This document shows positions 30,860-39,516 of a stretch of 64,000 nt of DNA, one piece after another; the first letter of the stretch is position 1, and the number at the start of each line of letters is the position of its first letter. A model generated the notes under the pieces. The model worked only from the letters and a program-made list of their open reading frames with translations. It ran no database searches and was not told where the DNA came from. Source of the DNA: Clostridiales bacterium (GTDB lineage Bacteria; Bacillota; Clostridia; Oscillospirales; Butyricicoccaceae); contig SFJM01000014.1 in NCBI GenBank assembly GCA_004555915.1, forward strand, positions 1-64,000, read 5' to 3'. The translations under genes and the position numbers were made by a program.

Positions 30860-32467
30860 TCAACAAAAATTTTGTAAAAGCTCCCTGGCATCGTTTTCAT
30901 CCTCATCCGTCCATTCCGAAACCGCTTCGTCCTGGGCGGTTTGTGCCCCATACAGCATTTCTGTATTTTTCTGCTCCATTTGCTCAATGATCCGCCGGGT
31001 CTCCATGGCATTCCTGCCAAAGTTGTCCTCCAGCTCAGCCAGTTGTCCGTTTTCAAACCGTATGGCATTTTCAATCAGCTGCAGTTCACTTATCAGCTTG
31101 TTAAACCGTATCTCCGTTTCCGGATCCATTTCTTTATGCGGCATGCTGTTCAGGCGTTCTGTAATAACCCTTTGCTGCCGGTATAACTTAAGCAGTTTAT
31201 CATACAGCTCGCAGATTTTCTGTGCGTCCTCAATCGGAGCATTTCCATCCGGCTCCAGCCACAGATGGCGGCACGCAAACAGCAAGGCGCGAACCAGCGT
31301 GTTCATCTCATCACAGTCATGACACCGGCAGGCCTTTTCCAGCCGCGGCAGCCAGCCGCTGGCATACCGCTTCATCTGCTCTGCCGGAAGCCGGTTCCAT
31401 GGTGTGCGCAGCAGCCTGCATACTTCCCGATAGCTTCGTGCTGCCTGACCGTTTTCCTCCGGTATGACAATGTGCTCTGCCCGCCGGCTCAGGTCCGTAT
31501 GGGTTTGCATCTCTGTGCGAATGGAAATGTCCTGATAGTCCTCCACACTGGCTTTTCCGCCATATTCCCGGAATTGTTTTGCCCTGCGTGCCAGCTGTTT
31601 CCAGTTTTTACTCTGCTGCAGCCGCTGCATCATCTCCCGATAGGACAGCATGGCACCGTCGGTATCCAGCACGGTATCCCGCTTGCGAATGCTGTAGGAA
31701 TGTGCCCAGCAATCCAGATATTCCACCATGGCAGTGCGCAGCTCCTCAGATAAAAACTGTGTTCCCGGTGCATTCTGTACGGCATTCATCAGAGCGGTAA
31801 TGCGATCCTGTGCATAATCATTCAGGAATACGGCGGCATCCCCCATACGCTGTTTCAATCCGTCAAACAACGGAATCCGTTCCGCTTCGTGCAGGGTTTT
31901 ATACACATCGTCACACAGATGATCCCGCCCGAAGGCACGGGAAAAAACCGAACTGTTGAGCAGCTGAATGGTTTTTCCTGCCTCCTTTGGTGCACACAGC
32001 AGGATCTTACTGCGGGTCTGCCGGTTCTGCAGCTCCACCATCTGCCTGAGCAGCTCCTCACCGCCGCAGCCATCCACCATCGAGCAAAAGGTATCCATCC
32101 GGAAAACAAAGGCCTGTTCGCCTTTGCGCAGCTGCCCGGGAATCCATGTCCGAAATGATTGGTATTCCTCTGTATCCATCCTGCAGCTCCGGTTGGTCCG
32201 GTCAAAGGTTTTCTCAGGAGCGCCGAATAACTTTTGCAGCAAACCCTTTTTTTCCCGGTTTTGAAGCTGGTCAAAGGAAGGCTCATCCAGCACCTCGACA
32301 CGGCAGTCGTCCGCTGTTCCGGTGATGAAATAAATGCCATGAAAGCCGGCACGGCTTAGCTGGAACCACAGAAAAGCATCCAGATTCATCTGCATGCCAC
32401 TCTCCAGACAGTAAATATCTTCGGGATCCGCAAAGACAAGCTGCACAAACTTCTCTGACCGAAACAT
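30860..32467 (-). CDS. Large protein with possible degenerate AAA-like N-terminus, first gene of the operon
   Basis: A 535-residue protein. Residues 1-45 (FVQLVFADPEDIYCLESGMQ, NLDAFLWFQLSRAGFHGIYFITG) look like the start of an AAA+ domain in which the P-loop is absent. AFVFRMDTFCSMVDG could be a Walker-B strand and RSKILLCAPKEAGKTI a sensor-1 strand. The C-terminal 250 residues are helical with a Cys/His cluster (CRCHDCDEMNTL) and an acidic tail (EWTDEDENDARELL). I do not recognise a named family. GGGGAGG precedes ATG 32467, and a TATAAT promoter lies at 32531-32536. Confidence 0.7.
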   Translation of the reverse strand: MFRSEKFVQLVFADPEDIYCLESGMQMNLDAFLWFQLSRAGFHGIYFITGTADDCRVEVLDEPSFDQLQNREKKGLLQKLFGAPEKTFDRTNRSCRMDTEEYQSFRTWIPGQLRKGEQAFVFRMDTFCSMVDGCGGEELLRQMVELQNRQTRSKILLCAPKEAGKTIQLLNSSVFSRAFGRDHLCDDVYKTLHEAERIPLFDGLKQRMGDAAVFLNDYAQDRITALMNAVQNAPGTQFLSEELRTAMVEYLDCWAHSYSIRKRDTVLDTDGAMLSYREMMQRLQQSKNWKQLARRAKQFREYGGKASVEDYQDISIRTEMQTHTDLSRRAEHIVIPEENGQAARSYREVCRLLRTPWNRLPAEQMKRYASGWLPRLEKACRCHDCDEMNTLVRALLFACRHLWLEPDGNAPIEDAQKICELYDKLLKLYRQQRVITERLNSMPHKEMDPETEIRFNKLISELQLIENAIRFENGQLAELEDNFGRNAMETRRIIEQMEQKNTEMLYGAQTAQDEAVSEWTDEDENDARELLQNFC

Positions 32468-32530
32468 AACATCCTCCCCTTTGCTTCCACTTGATGGGAT
32501 TGTTATCATTTAAATGAAATATACGTTCAT

Positions 32531-32560
32531 ATTATACCTTAAATTTGTGCACAAGTGAAT
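32531..32560 (-). promoter_or_regulatory. Promoter of the ESCRT/Hsp70-like operon
   Basis: Minus strand TATAAT (32536-32531) with a weak -35 (TTCACT, 17 bases upstream). The perfect palindrome TTGTGCACAA (32545-32554) lies within the spacer, where a bound protein would block RNA polymerase. The gap 32561-32636 shows nothing else. Confidence 0.55.
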
Positions 32561-32636
32561 AGCTGGCAAAAATTTTGACTAAAACCCCATTTTATGGACG
32601 AAAAAATCTACTGCAGCAACTCTGCCCCAACGCAGT

Positions 32637-32678
32637 AAAAAATGCCCCCGGAAAATCTGCTGTTTTCCAGAGGGCATT
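32637..32678 (-). terminator. Terminator of the sfsA gene
   Basis: Minus-strand stem AATGCCCTCTGGAAAA / TTTTCCGGGGGCATT followed by TTTTTT. Confidence 0.9.
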
Positions 32679-32710
32679 CTGTATTGCTGCACGGCCCGAT
32701 CTATTTGGTT

Positions 32711-33382
32711 TTAACATCTGTGCTCCACACATGCCTGAATCTGCAGGCTGTCCTGTGTGACACCACATGGCATATACCAGATTTTTACACCTTTTGCAAT
32801 GGCTTTTGCGAGAGCCTCTCCGAATGCCGGATGCGTCTGCATATTCGGCCGCACCTCTGTGACCCCTTCCATGGGAATCACAAAGGCAAGGATGCCGGTA
32901 AAGCCATGCTCCGCCGCATCTGTCAGCTCATGGAGATGCTTCACAGCCCGCTCACTTGGCGCATCAGGAAAATACCCGATGCCGTCAATTTCCAGCGTGC
33001 AGCCCTTGACCTCCATCAGATACCTTGTTGTATCATGCTCCATATAAAAATCCAGACGTGACTTTCCATAGAGATATTCCCGTTTGATGCATCTGAAATC
33101 CTGTTTCTCCAGCCATTCTGCCATCACCTGATTGGGTGCCTGACTGTCAATATTGACCCAGCCTTTTCCGGGCTTTTCCACTGCGATCAGATCATACTGT
33201 GTCTTTCTTTTCGGATTATCACACTTTTGCAAAATCACCGGTGCACCGGGAAGCAGAAGCTCTCTGCATCTGCTGGTGTTTTTTACATGGACTGTCTCCG
33301 GTTTTCCATCAATGCTGACATTGGCAATAAACCGGTTGGGACGGTCGCAAAATTCAGCCATGACTGTGTTTTGATACTGCAT
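32711..33382 (-). CDS. sfsA: DNA/RNA nuclease SfsA
   Basis: A 223-residue protein of the SfsA family (first described as a sugar-fermentation stimulator). The N-terminal OB-like region reads NRFIANVSIDGKPETVHVKNTSRCRELL; the catalytic-type core has KSRLDFYM, then YLMEVKGCTLEIDGIGYFPDAPSERAVKHLHEL, the conserved SfsA signature with acidic residues and EVKG of a PD-(D/E)xK-like fold. ATG 33382 has AGGA eight bases upstream; ATG 33388 is two codons earlier and too close. It is a short transcription unit ending in a strong terminator. Confidence 0.93.
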   Translation of the reverse strand: MQYQNTVMAEFCDRPNRFIANVSIDGKPETVHVKNTSRCRELLLPGAPVILQKCDNPKRKTQYDLIAVEKPGKGWVNIDSQAPNQVMAEWLEKQDFRCIKREYLYGKSRLDFYMEHDTTRYLMEVKGCTLEIDGIGYFPDAPSERAVKHLHELTDAAEHGFTGILAFVIPMEGVTEVRPNMQTHPAFGEALAKAIAKGVKIWYMPCGVTQDSLQIQACVEHRC

Positions 33383-33446
33383 TCTCATTTCCTGCCAGTT
33401 TCATTTTTTTGAATTTCTTCTTAGTATTTTCCCTTTCCTGCCACGT

Positions 33447-34382
33447 TTATAAGCTCTCCCATCGTTTCCGCAGGTTTGGATAATAGCTGCCGCTGTACTG
33501 TTGGAATTGATCTGCGGTACTGTCATGAAAATCAGAACCACAGGAGCATCCAAAATCAAATTCCTCCGCCCAGGCCTGGAATTTCTCCACATGCTTCGGC
33601 AAATAGAATTGATATTCTGTCTCAATGGCAGCAGATTTTCCTGCGATATGCCGAAATCGGTGCAAAATTTCCCGAAGCTCTGCATCATCCAGTCCGTAAT
33701 AATTTAAATGTGCCAAAGCGATAATATGCTTTCCCGCACAGGCTTCCACCGCCTGTTCCCATGGAATATATCGAACATGATCGGAGATATCCACAAATGC
33801 CTTCCGTTTGCCCATCTTACCGATATATTCCTCCAGCGCTTCCCGTGTACTGGAAACAAAGCCTCTGTCATACATCTCGCTTGCCACAGCCTTCTTGCCG
33901 ATTCGATTGCTTCCGGGATATTTTTCCAGCATTTCCTCTACTGTACCGATATCAATCCCCCGCTGTTTCAATCGTTGTATCATTGCATCCACATACGACA
34001 AACGTCCTTCGTAATTCACTTTCTCATTATAGTTCAATATCTGTTCCAAACTCTGATTCCCGGTTAAATCGCCAAAAAATGTCGTGAAATGCAGTTCTAT
34101 GGTTCTGCCGTCCTTTGCCCGATACCAGGTACTGATCTCACAGCCGTTTTCAATCGTGATATCCTCCGGCAGCCGATTCCGCACCTGCTGCAGCTGTTCC
34201 GGGTCCTGCAGCGCATCATGGTCTGTCATGACCATCCTCCGGATGCCATGCCTGTACGCCAATCCGCAAACATCCGCTACAGACAAGCTGCCATCCGAAA
34301 TTGTTGAGTGAATGTGAAAATCTGACCATCCAACGATGTTATTGTCCGGATATTTCATACCATAATTTTCGTATAATTCCAT
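33447..34382 (-). CDS. PHP domain phosphoesterase
   Basis: A 311-residue metal-dependent phosphoesterase. PHP motifs in order: FHIHSTISDGSLS (motif I), MTDHDAL (II), ENGCEIST (III), HLNYYG (late His) and SCGSDFHDS (IV), giving the trinuclear metal ligands. Members hydrolyse nucleoside phosphates or short RNAs; specificity here is not visible. ATG 34382 follows AAGGAGAG; the longer frame is not needed. It lies 65 bases from sfsA on the same strand. Confidence 0.9.
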   Translation of the reverse strand: MELYENYGMKYPDNNIVGWSDFHIHSTISDGSLSVADVCGLAYRHGIRRMVMTDHDALQDPEQLQQVRNRLPEDITIENGCEISTWYRAKDGRTIELHFTTFFGDLTGNQSLEQILNYNEKVNYEGRLSYVDAMIQRLKQRGIDIGTVEEMLEKYPGSNRIGKKAVASEMYDRGFVSSTREALEEYIGKMGKRKAFVDISDHVRYIPWEQAVEACAGKHIIALAHLNYYGLDDAELREILHRFRHIAGKSAAIETEYQFYLPKHVEKFQAWAEEFDFGCSCGSDFHDSTADQFQQYSGSYYPNLRKRWESL

Positions 34383-34471
34383 CAGATTTCTCTCCTTGAA
34401 CGTATAAGAATACATTCATTATACTGTAAAAATATCATTCTGCCTATATTGTTTCTGTCTTTTTTCCATGC

Positions 34472-34502
34472 AAAAGACCCCGAAGTTTTTGTTCAGGGTC
34501 TT
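34472..34502 (-). terminator. Terminator of the amino-acid permease operon
   Basis: Minus-strand AAGACCC / GGGTCTTTTG hairpin with a T-rich tail, 64 bases after the permease stop. Confidence 0.75.
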
Positions 34503-34565
34503 GCAGGTTTGTAGTTTTTGCCTTTGCTGTGCCGCACGCTTTAACCGGCAGCTGATGGTTTCCTG

Positions 34566-36002
34566 TTACGTGATTGGTACAGAATTTCCCTTGTTCCCTT
34601 TCATGCGAACAGAGTCTCTTTTGCGAACCTCAAAGTACAGCGGATTTTCCATTGCCATAACCTTTTCAATGCTCAGGGGCTTAAACAGCGGCATCTTGAG
34701 CTTATATTTTGTCCAGAATGCGGCATAGATTGCCAGAATCACAAAGATAATCGCGTCAATTGTCAGAATCAATGCCCGCTCCGCCGGATCCGTGGAAATA
34801 TTGACAATCATATACAGCATGCCCACAATACCGATGACCGGAATCACCGGTCCCAGCGGAATCCGGAAGGTACGCGGTGCCTTGGGCATCCGTCTGCGCA
34901 GCACCAGCAGATTGATATGGGAAATGATATAGGAAACCATCCAGAATACCGATGCGACCAGAATCATAAAGCCCAGTGAGGAAGCGCTTGCCAGTCCGGT
35001 CGCTTCAATGGCAACAATGACTGCGCCGTACAGCAAAATGCCAATATAGGGAGAGCCGTTCTTATTGGTTTTCTGGAAAATGGACGGAAGCATATTCATC
35101 TTCGCCATACCGTAGCAGATTTTTGTAATGCTGTTGATGACGGAATTCTGTGTACTGATGGCTGCAAGAACGGTTACCAGGCCGACCCAGACCTTGCCTG
35201 CATTGCCCAGCAGGGAAATGCCATACAGGATATGCGGTGTATCCGATGCTGCCAGCTCGGACCAATTGGTATAATTGTGCAGGCCCAGCAGCATGACAAT
35301 CTGAATGATACAGATAATGCCCAGGCTGAGGAACATGCCAACGGGTATATTGCGCTTCGGATTGTCCACATATTTTGCAATCGGGATAATGAACTCAACG
35401 CCGATGAACAGCCAGAAGGCTGCCGCTGCCATATTGATACCATCCATGATATCTCCGGTCAGATTCAGCGGCTGTGATACCTGTACGCCGGTTCCCGCTC
35501 CAATCATACCGATAATGCCCAGCAGAAGCAGGGAACCAATCAACAGGAATGCAACGATATCCTGAATCTTTGCGAACATATCCACGCCCATCAGATTGAT
35601 GACAATCAGGATAACGGTCAATGCCACACTGATGACCGAGGATGGAATTGCCGTTCCGGTCAGTTCCACAATGGCAAGGCCAAACATCGCGCCTTCTGAT
35701 GGCGCCATCAGCGCATTACAGACAATATATCCGCCCACCATGGAAACCAGTGTGACAAAGGGACCGAGTCCTGCCAGCGTGTACTGTGCAAGACCGCCGG
35801 TCAGGTTCGGCATCAATGCATTCAGCTCTGCCAGAGATGCTGCCGTAATCATATTCAGTGCACAGGCCAGAACAATCGAAACGATAAACATTCCGCCAAT
35901 TGCGGCCGAGCCCTGGCACAGCGACATCAGGCATGTGGTTGCAACAATCAATCCAACGCCGGTGGAAACGACGCTGAACAGACCTAATTTCTTTTCATTC
36001 AT
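34566..36002 (-). CDS. APC family amino acid permease
   Basis: A 478-residue transporter with about 12 membrane helices. The start of helix 1 (LFSVVSTGVGLIVAT) and the conserved FWLFIGVEFIIPIAKYVDNPKRNIP in helix 6 identify the amino acid-polyamine-organocation superfamily. It is the third gene of an operon with an ornithine-cyclodeaminase-like protein and a PII protein, 23 bases after PII, so import is probably gated by PII. The substrate is presumably the compound oxidised by the neighbouring enzymes. Confidence 0.92.
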   Translation of the reverse strand: MNEKKLGLFSVVSTGVGLIVATTCLMSLCQGSAAIGGMFIVSIVLACALNMITAASLAELNALMPNLTGGLAQYTLAGLGPFVTLVSMVGGYIVCNALMAPSEGAMFGLAIVELTGTAIPSSVISVALTVILIVINLMGVDMFAKIQDIVAFLLIGSLLLLGIIGMIGAGTGVQVSQPLNLTGDIMDGINMAAAAFWLFIGVEFIIPIAKYVDNPKRNIPVGMFLSLGIICIIQIVMLLGLHNYTNWSELAASDTPHILYGISLLGNAGKVWVGLVTVLAAISTQNSVINSITKICYGMAKMNMLPSIFQKTNKNGSPYIGILLYGAVIVAIEATGLASASSLGFMILVASVFWMVSYIISHINLLVLRRRMPKAPRTFRIPLGPVIPVIGIVGMLYMIVNISTDPAERALILTIDAIIFVILAIYAAFWTKYKLKMPLFKPLSIEKVMAMENPLYFEVRKRDSVRMKGNKGNSVPIT

Positions 36003-36025
36003 AGCATATCAGACCCCTTCAGGAT

Positions 36026-36373
36026 TTAATCCAGCGCGTCAGCTCCATCCTCGCCGGTACGGACGCGGACAACATCGGTTACTTCGGAAACAAAAATCTT
36101 GCCATCACCAATATGTCCGGTATACAGGCATTTCTTGACAACATCCTCAATCTTTGCAACCTTTTCTGTGGGTACAATGAGAATAATCATCTGCTTTGGC
36201 AGCAGCTCCATGATTGTATTTTCCTTGATGGCATACTCCAGGGTTCCCTTCTGTACGCCGCAGCCAAGGGCCTGCAGAACCGTCATGCCGGTGACACTGA
36301 TCTTGCTCAGTTCGATTCTCAGATCATCCATCTTGGACATGGATGTTATAATTTCTACTCTTGAAATGCTCAT
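36026..36373 (-). CDS. PII family signalling protein with divergent T-loop
   Basis: A 115-residue trimer-type PII protein: B-loop and C-terminal signature GDGKIFVSEVTDVVRVRTGEDGADAL are fully conserved, as is the QKG at the T-loop base. The T-loop itself (TLEYAIKENTIMELLPK) is one residue longer than GlnB and lacks the uridylylated Tyr of the RGAEYMVD motif. It probably senses ATP/ADP and 2-oxoglutarate and, by position, controls the APC permease encoded 23 bases downstream, not an ammonium transporter (none is nearby). Confidence 0.92.
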   Translation of the reverse strand: MSISRVEIITSMSKMDDLRIELSKISVTGMTVLQALGCGVQKGTLEYAIKENTIMELLPKQMIILIVPTEKVAKIEDVVKKCLYTGHIGDGKIFVSEVTDVVRVRTGEDGADALD

Positions 36374-36410
36374 TGTTTTTCCTCCTGCATATCTTTTCCA
36401 TTCATACGAT

Positions 36411-37553
36411 TTATGCCAGATCCGGTGTTTCCCACAGATTCAGTTTTGTACCGATTCCCTTTTTCAACGCATTGCGGTAGACTACTGTTCCCCATGCAAC
36501 ATCCTCGGTCGGCATACCGCCTACGGAATAAATTACGATTTCATCTTCCTTGCGATGCTCCGGAATATTGCCCACCAGAATATCACCCAGATCATCAATA
36601 TCCGCACGGGTCATCTTGCCATCATGGATCAGATCCATGGCATGAACCGCCGGAATCGGAATGGTCTCATATGCCGGATATGGCATTTCATCCGCCCATG
36701 CTTCATAAAGCATAATATTGTCTGTGACAGTGCGTGCGCGGTTGAGAATAAAATCATCATCAAAGCGTGCCGCTGCCGGGCAGGCAATGACAGCGCCCGG
36801 TTTAATCCATTCCTCTGCAATATACGGATACGTGGACGGGTCTCCGGTAGGCGAGGAGGTTGCGATTTCTACGATATCCGCATCACGGACAGCCTCTTCC
36901 TCGGTAGCCACAATGGAAATGTTGGTTACCTGCGGATATTCCTCACGTACGAAATCCGCAAATTTCTGCGCTGATGGCGACGTCATGGATGAGCCCTTGA
37001 TCTTCAGTGTGTCGATGGTCGGGCGGACTGCCATCGCTGCAGCAAAGGCGGTCTTGCTCATGACACCCGGTCCGATGATGCCTACCACCTTTGCGTCCTT
37101 GCGGGCAAAGTGCTTGAAGCCGACACCGGGAACTGCGCCGGTACGGTATGCACTGAGGATATTGGCGGACATATATGCCAGCGGTGCACCGGTATCCTTA
37201 TCATTCAATGTGAGCATCAGAATGGACCGGGGCAGTCCTTTTTTCCGATTCTCCACATTGGAGCCGTACCACTTCATGCCTGCCATATCGAACTTGCCGC
37301 CCAGATATGCCGGCATAGCCATAAAGCGGCGATCCGGTCCATCCTTCGGCATGTTTGGGAAGGCTGGATGCTCCGGGAAGCTGACCATACATCCATGGGA
37401 ATTGCCGTTTGCGCCACCCATGCGGTAATCCCCCATCTTCATCAGCCGGAACATTTCCTCAATGGCATCTACACAGCCCTTCATGTCCTTTACGCCTGCA
37501 TCAATCATATCCTGTTCACTCAAATACAGGAAATCAACCTTTGATTCATTCAT
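36411..37553 (-). CDS. Ornithine cyclodeaminase/mu-crystallin family protein (tyramine oxidase subunit B-like)
   Basis: A 380-residue NAD(P)-binding protein. The Rossmann glycine-rich motif is KVVGIIGPGVMSKTAFAAAM, after a substrate-domain part with LMLTLNDKDTGAPLAYMSAN and AYRTGAVPGVGFKHFA typical of the ornithine cyclodeaminase family. I recall this subtype being labelled tyramine oxidase subunit B in Clostridia, but that name rests on annotation, not on anything visible here. It may dehydrogenate or reduce an imine released by the oxidase cluster at 39517-42887. Its leader contains a strong terminator. Confidence 0.82.
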   Translation of the reverse strand: MNESKVDFLYLSEQDMIDAGVKDMKGCVDAIEEMFRLMKMGDYRMGGANGNSHGCMVSFPEHPAFPNMPKDGPDRRFMAMPAYLGGKFDMAGMKWYGSNVENRKKGLPRSILMLTLNDKDTGAPLAYMSANILSAYRTGAVPGVGFKHFARKDAKVVGIIGPGVMSKTAFAAAMAVRPTIDTLKIKGSSMTSPSAQKFADFVREEYPQVTNISIVATEEEAVRDADIVEIATSSPTGDPSTYPYIAEEWIKPGAVIACPAAARFDDDFILNRARTVTDNIMLYEAWADEMPYPAYETIPIPAVHAMDLIHDGKMTRADIDDLGDILVGNIPEHRKEDEIVIYSVGGMPTEDVAWGTVVYRNALKKGIGTKLNLWETPDLA

Positions 37554-37579
37554 GACAAAACATCCTTTCGATATGTGGG

Positions 37580-37620
37580 AAAAAAGAATGGCGCTGTACG
37601 CTTTTGCGCACAACGCCATT
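37580..37620 (-). terminator. Intrinsic terminator in the leader of the ornithine-cyclodeaminase-like operon
   Basis: Minus strand AATGGCGTTGTGCGC / GCGTACAGCGCCATT with a four-A loop, followed by CTTTTTT. It is between promoter (37666-37694) and ribosome site, so transcription must read through or be antiterminated. Confidence 0.85.
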
Positions 37621-37665
37621 GTTGAATTCGTATATTGGACTGGTTTTGTTTTCTAAGCTGAACCT

Positions 37666-37694
37666 ATCTTATCAAATTTCCGGTGCTGTGTCAT
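37666..37694 (-). promoter_or_regulatory. Promoter of the ornithine-cyclodeaminase-like operon
   Basis: Minus strand ATGACA (37694-37689), 17 bases, TAAGAT (37671-37666). Expected start is about 40 bases before the leader terminator. Confidence 0.65.
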
Positions 37695-37789
37695 GCTGCA
37701 AGATAGCAAAAATCACGTGTCTATTTTTTGTCTTTTTTATCCAAGTGCAATGAAGTAATCCAAAAGAGTTACGAATAATTGGCATAAAA

Positions 37790-37818
37790 TTGACATTTTT
37801 GTTGTTTTCCTGTATACT
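37790..37818 (+). promoter_or_regulatory. Promoter of the HTH regulator gene
   Basis: TTGACA 37790-37795, 17 bases, TATACT 37813-37818. The transcript leader is only about 15 bases. Confidence 0.85.
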
Positions 37819-37837
37819 GGCGCCAAAAAGGAGGGCA

Positions 37838-39301
37838 ATGGCTTTGACAGGAGAACGATTAGACTGGTTAATCCGCACGCTCGGAACTTCGGGGAAAGAT
37901 TTATCCGATCAGATTGGCATTGACCGCTCAACCATGAGTAAATGGAGAAAAAACAAGCGAACCTTAAAATATGATTCCGTTTATGCGCAACGCATTGCCG
38001 AATGGGCTGTCCGCAGTCCAAAGGAACAGAACACAGCTGTGATTGCCCACATGCTGCACGAATGGGATCCCTCCCTTTCGCTGGCAGACGACCGGAAACG
38101 GGCTGATGCGCTGCGTTTATGGCTGACACTTCCCCAGCAGCCTGCAGAAGAACCTGTGAGGCAAACGGCTGGTTTCGCTTCAACCGAAACAGCTTTGGGA
38201 CTGGAAGCTGCTTTTGAGGCACAGAATCAGATGTTTCAAATGCTGCAGCAGCTGCCGGATGGACAGGAAATCATCATGATTGACCTTGGTGCAGTCAACT
38301 GGTCTGCCTGCTCACCGGCGATGGTTGCGGATACCATGCAATATAACCTGAATGCACTGAGGGACAGAAAGCATGCCATGATTATCATTGACCAGCTGAC
38401 GGATTCCTACCGCCCACGGGATTACATGTTCCAATGGATGCCAATCTATCTGCAACCTACAACAACCACATATTTTTATCGAAATCCCAAGCCGCTGCCG
38501 CTGCGTCAGAATATCCTTCTCATCCGCGGACACGGTGTACTCACCATGTCCAGCGCCTCAACGGATCCGTCCCATATTCTTTCCGCACTGTATACACAGC
38601 CGGAATACATCCATTTATATGAGGAAATGGCCAGCACCCTGCTTGCAGACAGCAAGCCCATGATGCAGACCATGAAGGTGCAGCAGCTGACACCGTTCCT
38701 TCAGAAAATCGCCAGGCAGATGCGCAGCTCTCACCTGCTGTATATGATTAATGCGCTGCCCACTTTCCGCAATATGCCCTCGGAGCTTCTCGACGAAATC
38801 CTGCGTGCCAACCATGTATCCGGCAATTGCTATCAGGAATGTATGGCTGCAGGACTGCAAAGCACATCTACCCGGGCACGCTGCGAAAGCCGCCAGTTAT
38901 ATAATCTGGATGCCATCGAGTCCGCACTGGAACAGGATTATATCATAGATTACGATTTATCCGCAATTGTGGGACGGGAAATCCGCATTACGCGGGAACA
39001 GCTCAAGCAACAGCTCCTCTTTCTGCGTGAGCACCTGCGTGCGCCCCATTACTCTCTTACCATTTATCCCTTTTCCCGTCTGGACATGTCCTTTACCCCT
39101 CCCTGCAATATGATTGTACAGGATGACAGCATGGCTGCGGCATGGGATGCAAAGCTGTATTCCAACCGGATGTATTCGGAGGAGATGTCCATCGTCACCG
39201 GATTTTACCAGTACGCGGATTCTCTCTGGTCCCAGATCTCCCCTGTTTGCCATGAGGAAGCATGGTGCAGAAGAAGAATAGACGCTTTATTGGCAATGTA
39301 A
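37838..39301 (+). CDS. Large XRE-type HTH regulator with unknown C-terminal domain
   Basis: About 487 residues. The N-terminus RLDWLIRTLGTSGKDLSDQIG then IDRSTMSKWRKNKRTLK is a helix-turn-helix of the XRE/Cro type. The remaining 420 residues match no family I know: they contain IIMIDLGAVNWSA, MIIIDQLTDSYRP and YLQPTTTTYFYRN, suggestive of an alpha/beta sensory fold. It lies between two divergent metabolic operons and probably controls both. AGGAGG is only three bases before ATG 37838, so TTG 37844 is a possible alternative start. Confidence 0.78.
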   Translation: MALTGERLDWLIRTLGTSGKDLSDQIGIDRSTMSKWRKNKRTLKYDSVYAQRIAEWAVRSPKEQNTAVIAHMLHEWDPSLSLADDRKRADALRLWLTLPQQPAEEPVRQTAGFASTETALGLEAAFEAQNQMFQMLQQLPDGQEIIMIDLGAVNWSACSPAMVADTMQYNLNALRDRKHAMIIIDQLTDSYRPRDYMFQWMPIYLQPTTTTYFYRNPKPLPLRQNILLIRGHGVLTMSSASTDPSHILSALYTQPEYIHLYEEMASTLLADSKPMMQTMKVQQLTPFLQKIARQMRSSHLLYMINALPTFRNMPSELLDEILRANHVSGNCYQECMAAGLQSTSTRARCESRQLYNLDAIESALEQDYIIDYDLSAIVGREIRITREQLKQQLLFLREHLRAPHYSLTIYPFSRLDMSFTPPCNMIVQDDSMAAAWDAKLYSNRMYSEEMSIVTGFYQYADSLWSQISPVCHEEAWCRRRIDALLAM

Positions 39302-39370
39302 CCAACCAATATTTTGCTTGTTTTTCAATATTGACGTAAAATAGACATATCAGTTTATGAAATCCGTACA

Positions 39371-39399
39371 TTGACGATACATGGACAACCGTGTATCAT
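39371..39399 (+). promoter_or_regulatory. Promoter upstream of the HcnABC-like cluster
   Basis: TTGACG 39371-39376, 17 bases, TATCAT 39394-39399. The terminator at 39420-39457 begins about 15 bases after the expected start. Confidence 0.6.
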
Positions 39400-39419
39400 A
39401 ATACCCATCAGGACAACGG

Positions 39420-39457
39420 GGTCTGGCAGCAAGGAAGCTGGCAGACCTCATTTTTTT
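39420..39457 (+). terminator. Intrinsic terminator in the leader of the HcnABC-like cluster
   Basis: GGTCTGGCAGC / GCTGGCAGACC with a short loop, then TCATTTTTTT. Either it ends the regulator transcript (118 bases after its stop) or it attenuates the oxidase operon from the promoter at 39371-39399. Confidence 0.85.
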
Positions 39458-39516
39458 ACACAATTTCTGGATGGTCCTGGTTTTCTAAGCAATTGAAGAA
39501 TTAGGAGTGAAGTATC

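Noticed and set aside
21832..32467. Contractile injection system or type VI/eCIS cluster suggested by the AAA+ ATPase
   Set aside because: No sheath, tube, baseplate or spike genes are present in or around the operon.
37580..37694. T-box or known riboswitch in the leader of the ornithine-cyclodeaminase-like operon
   Set aside because: The leader before the terminator is only about 40 bases and lacks the T-box sequence or a known aptamer core.
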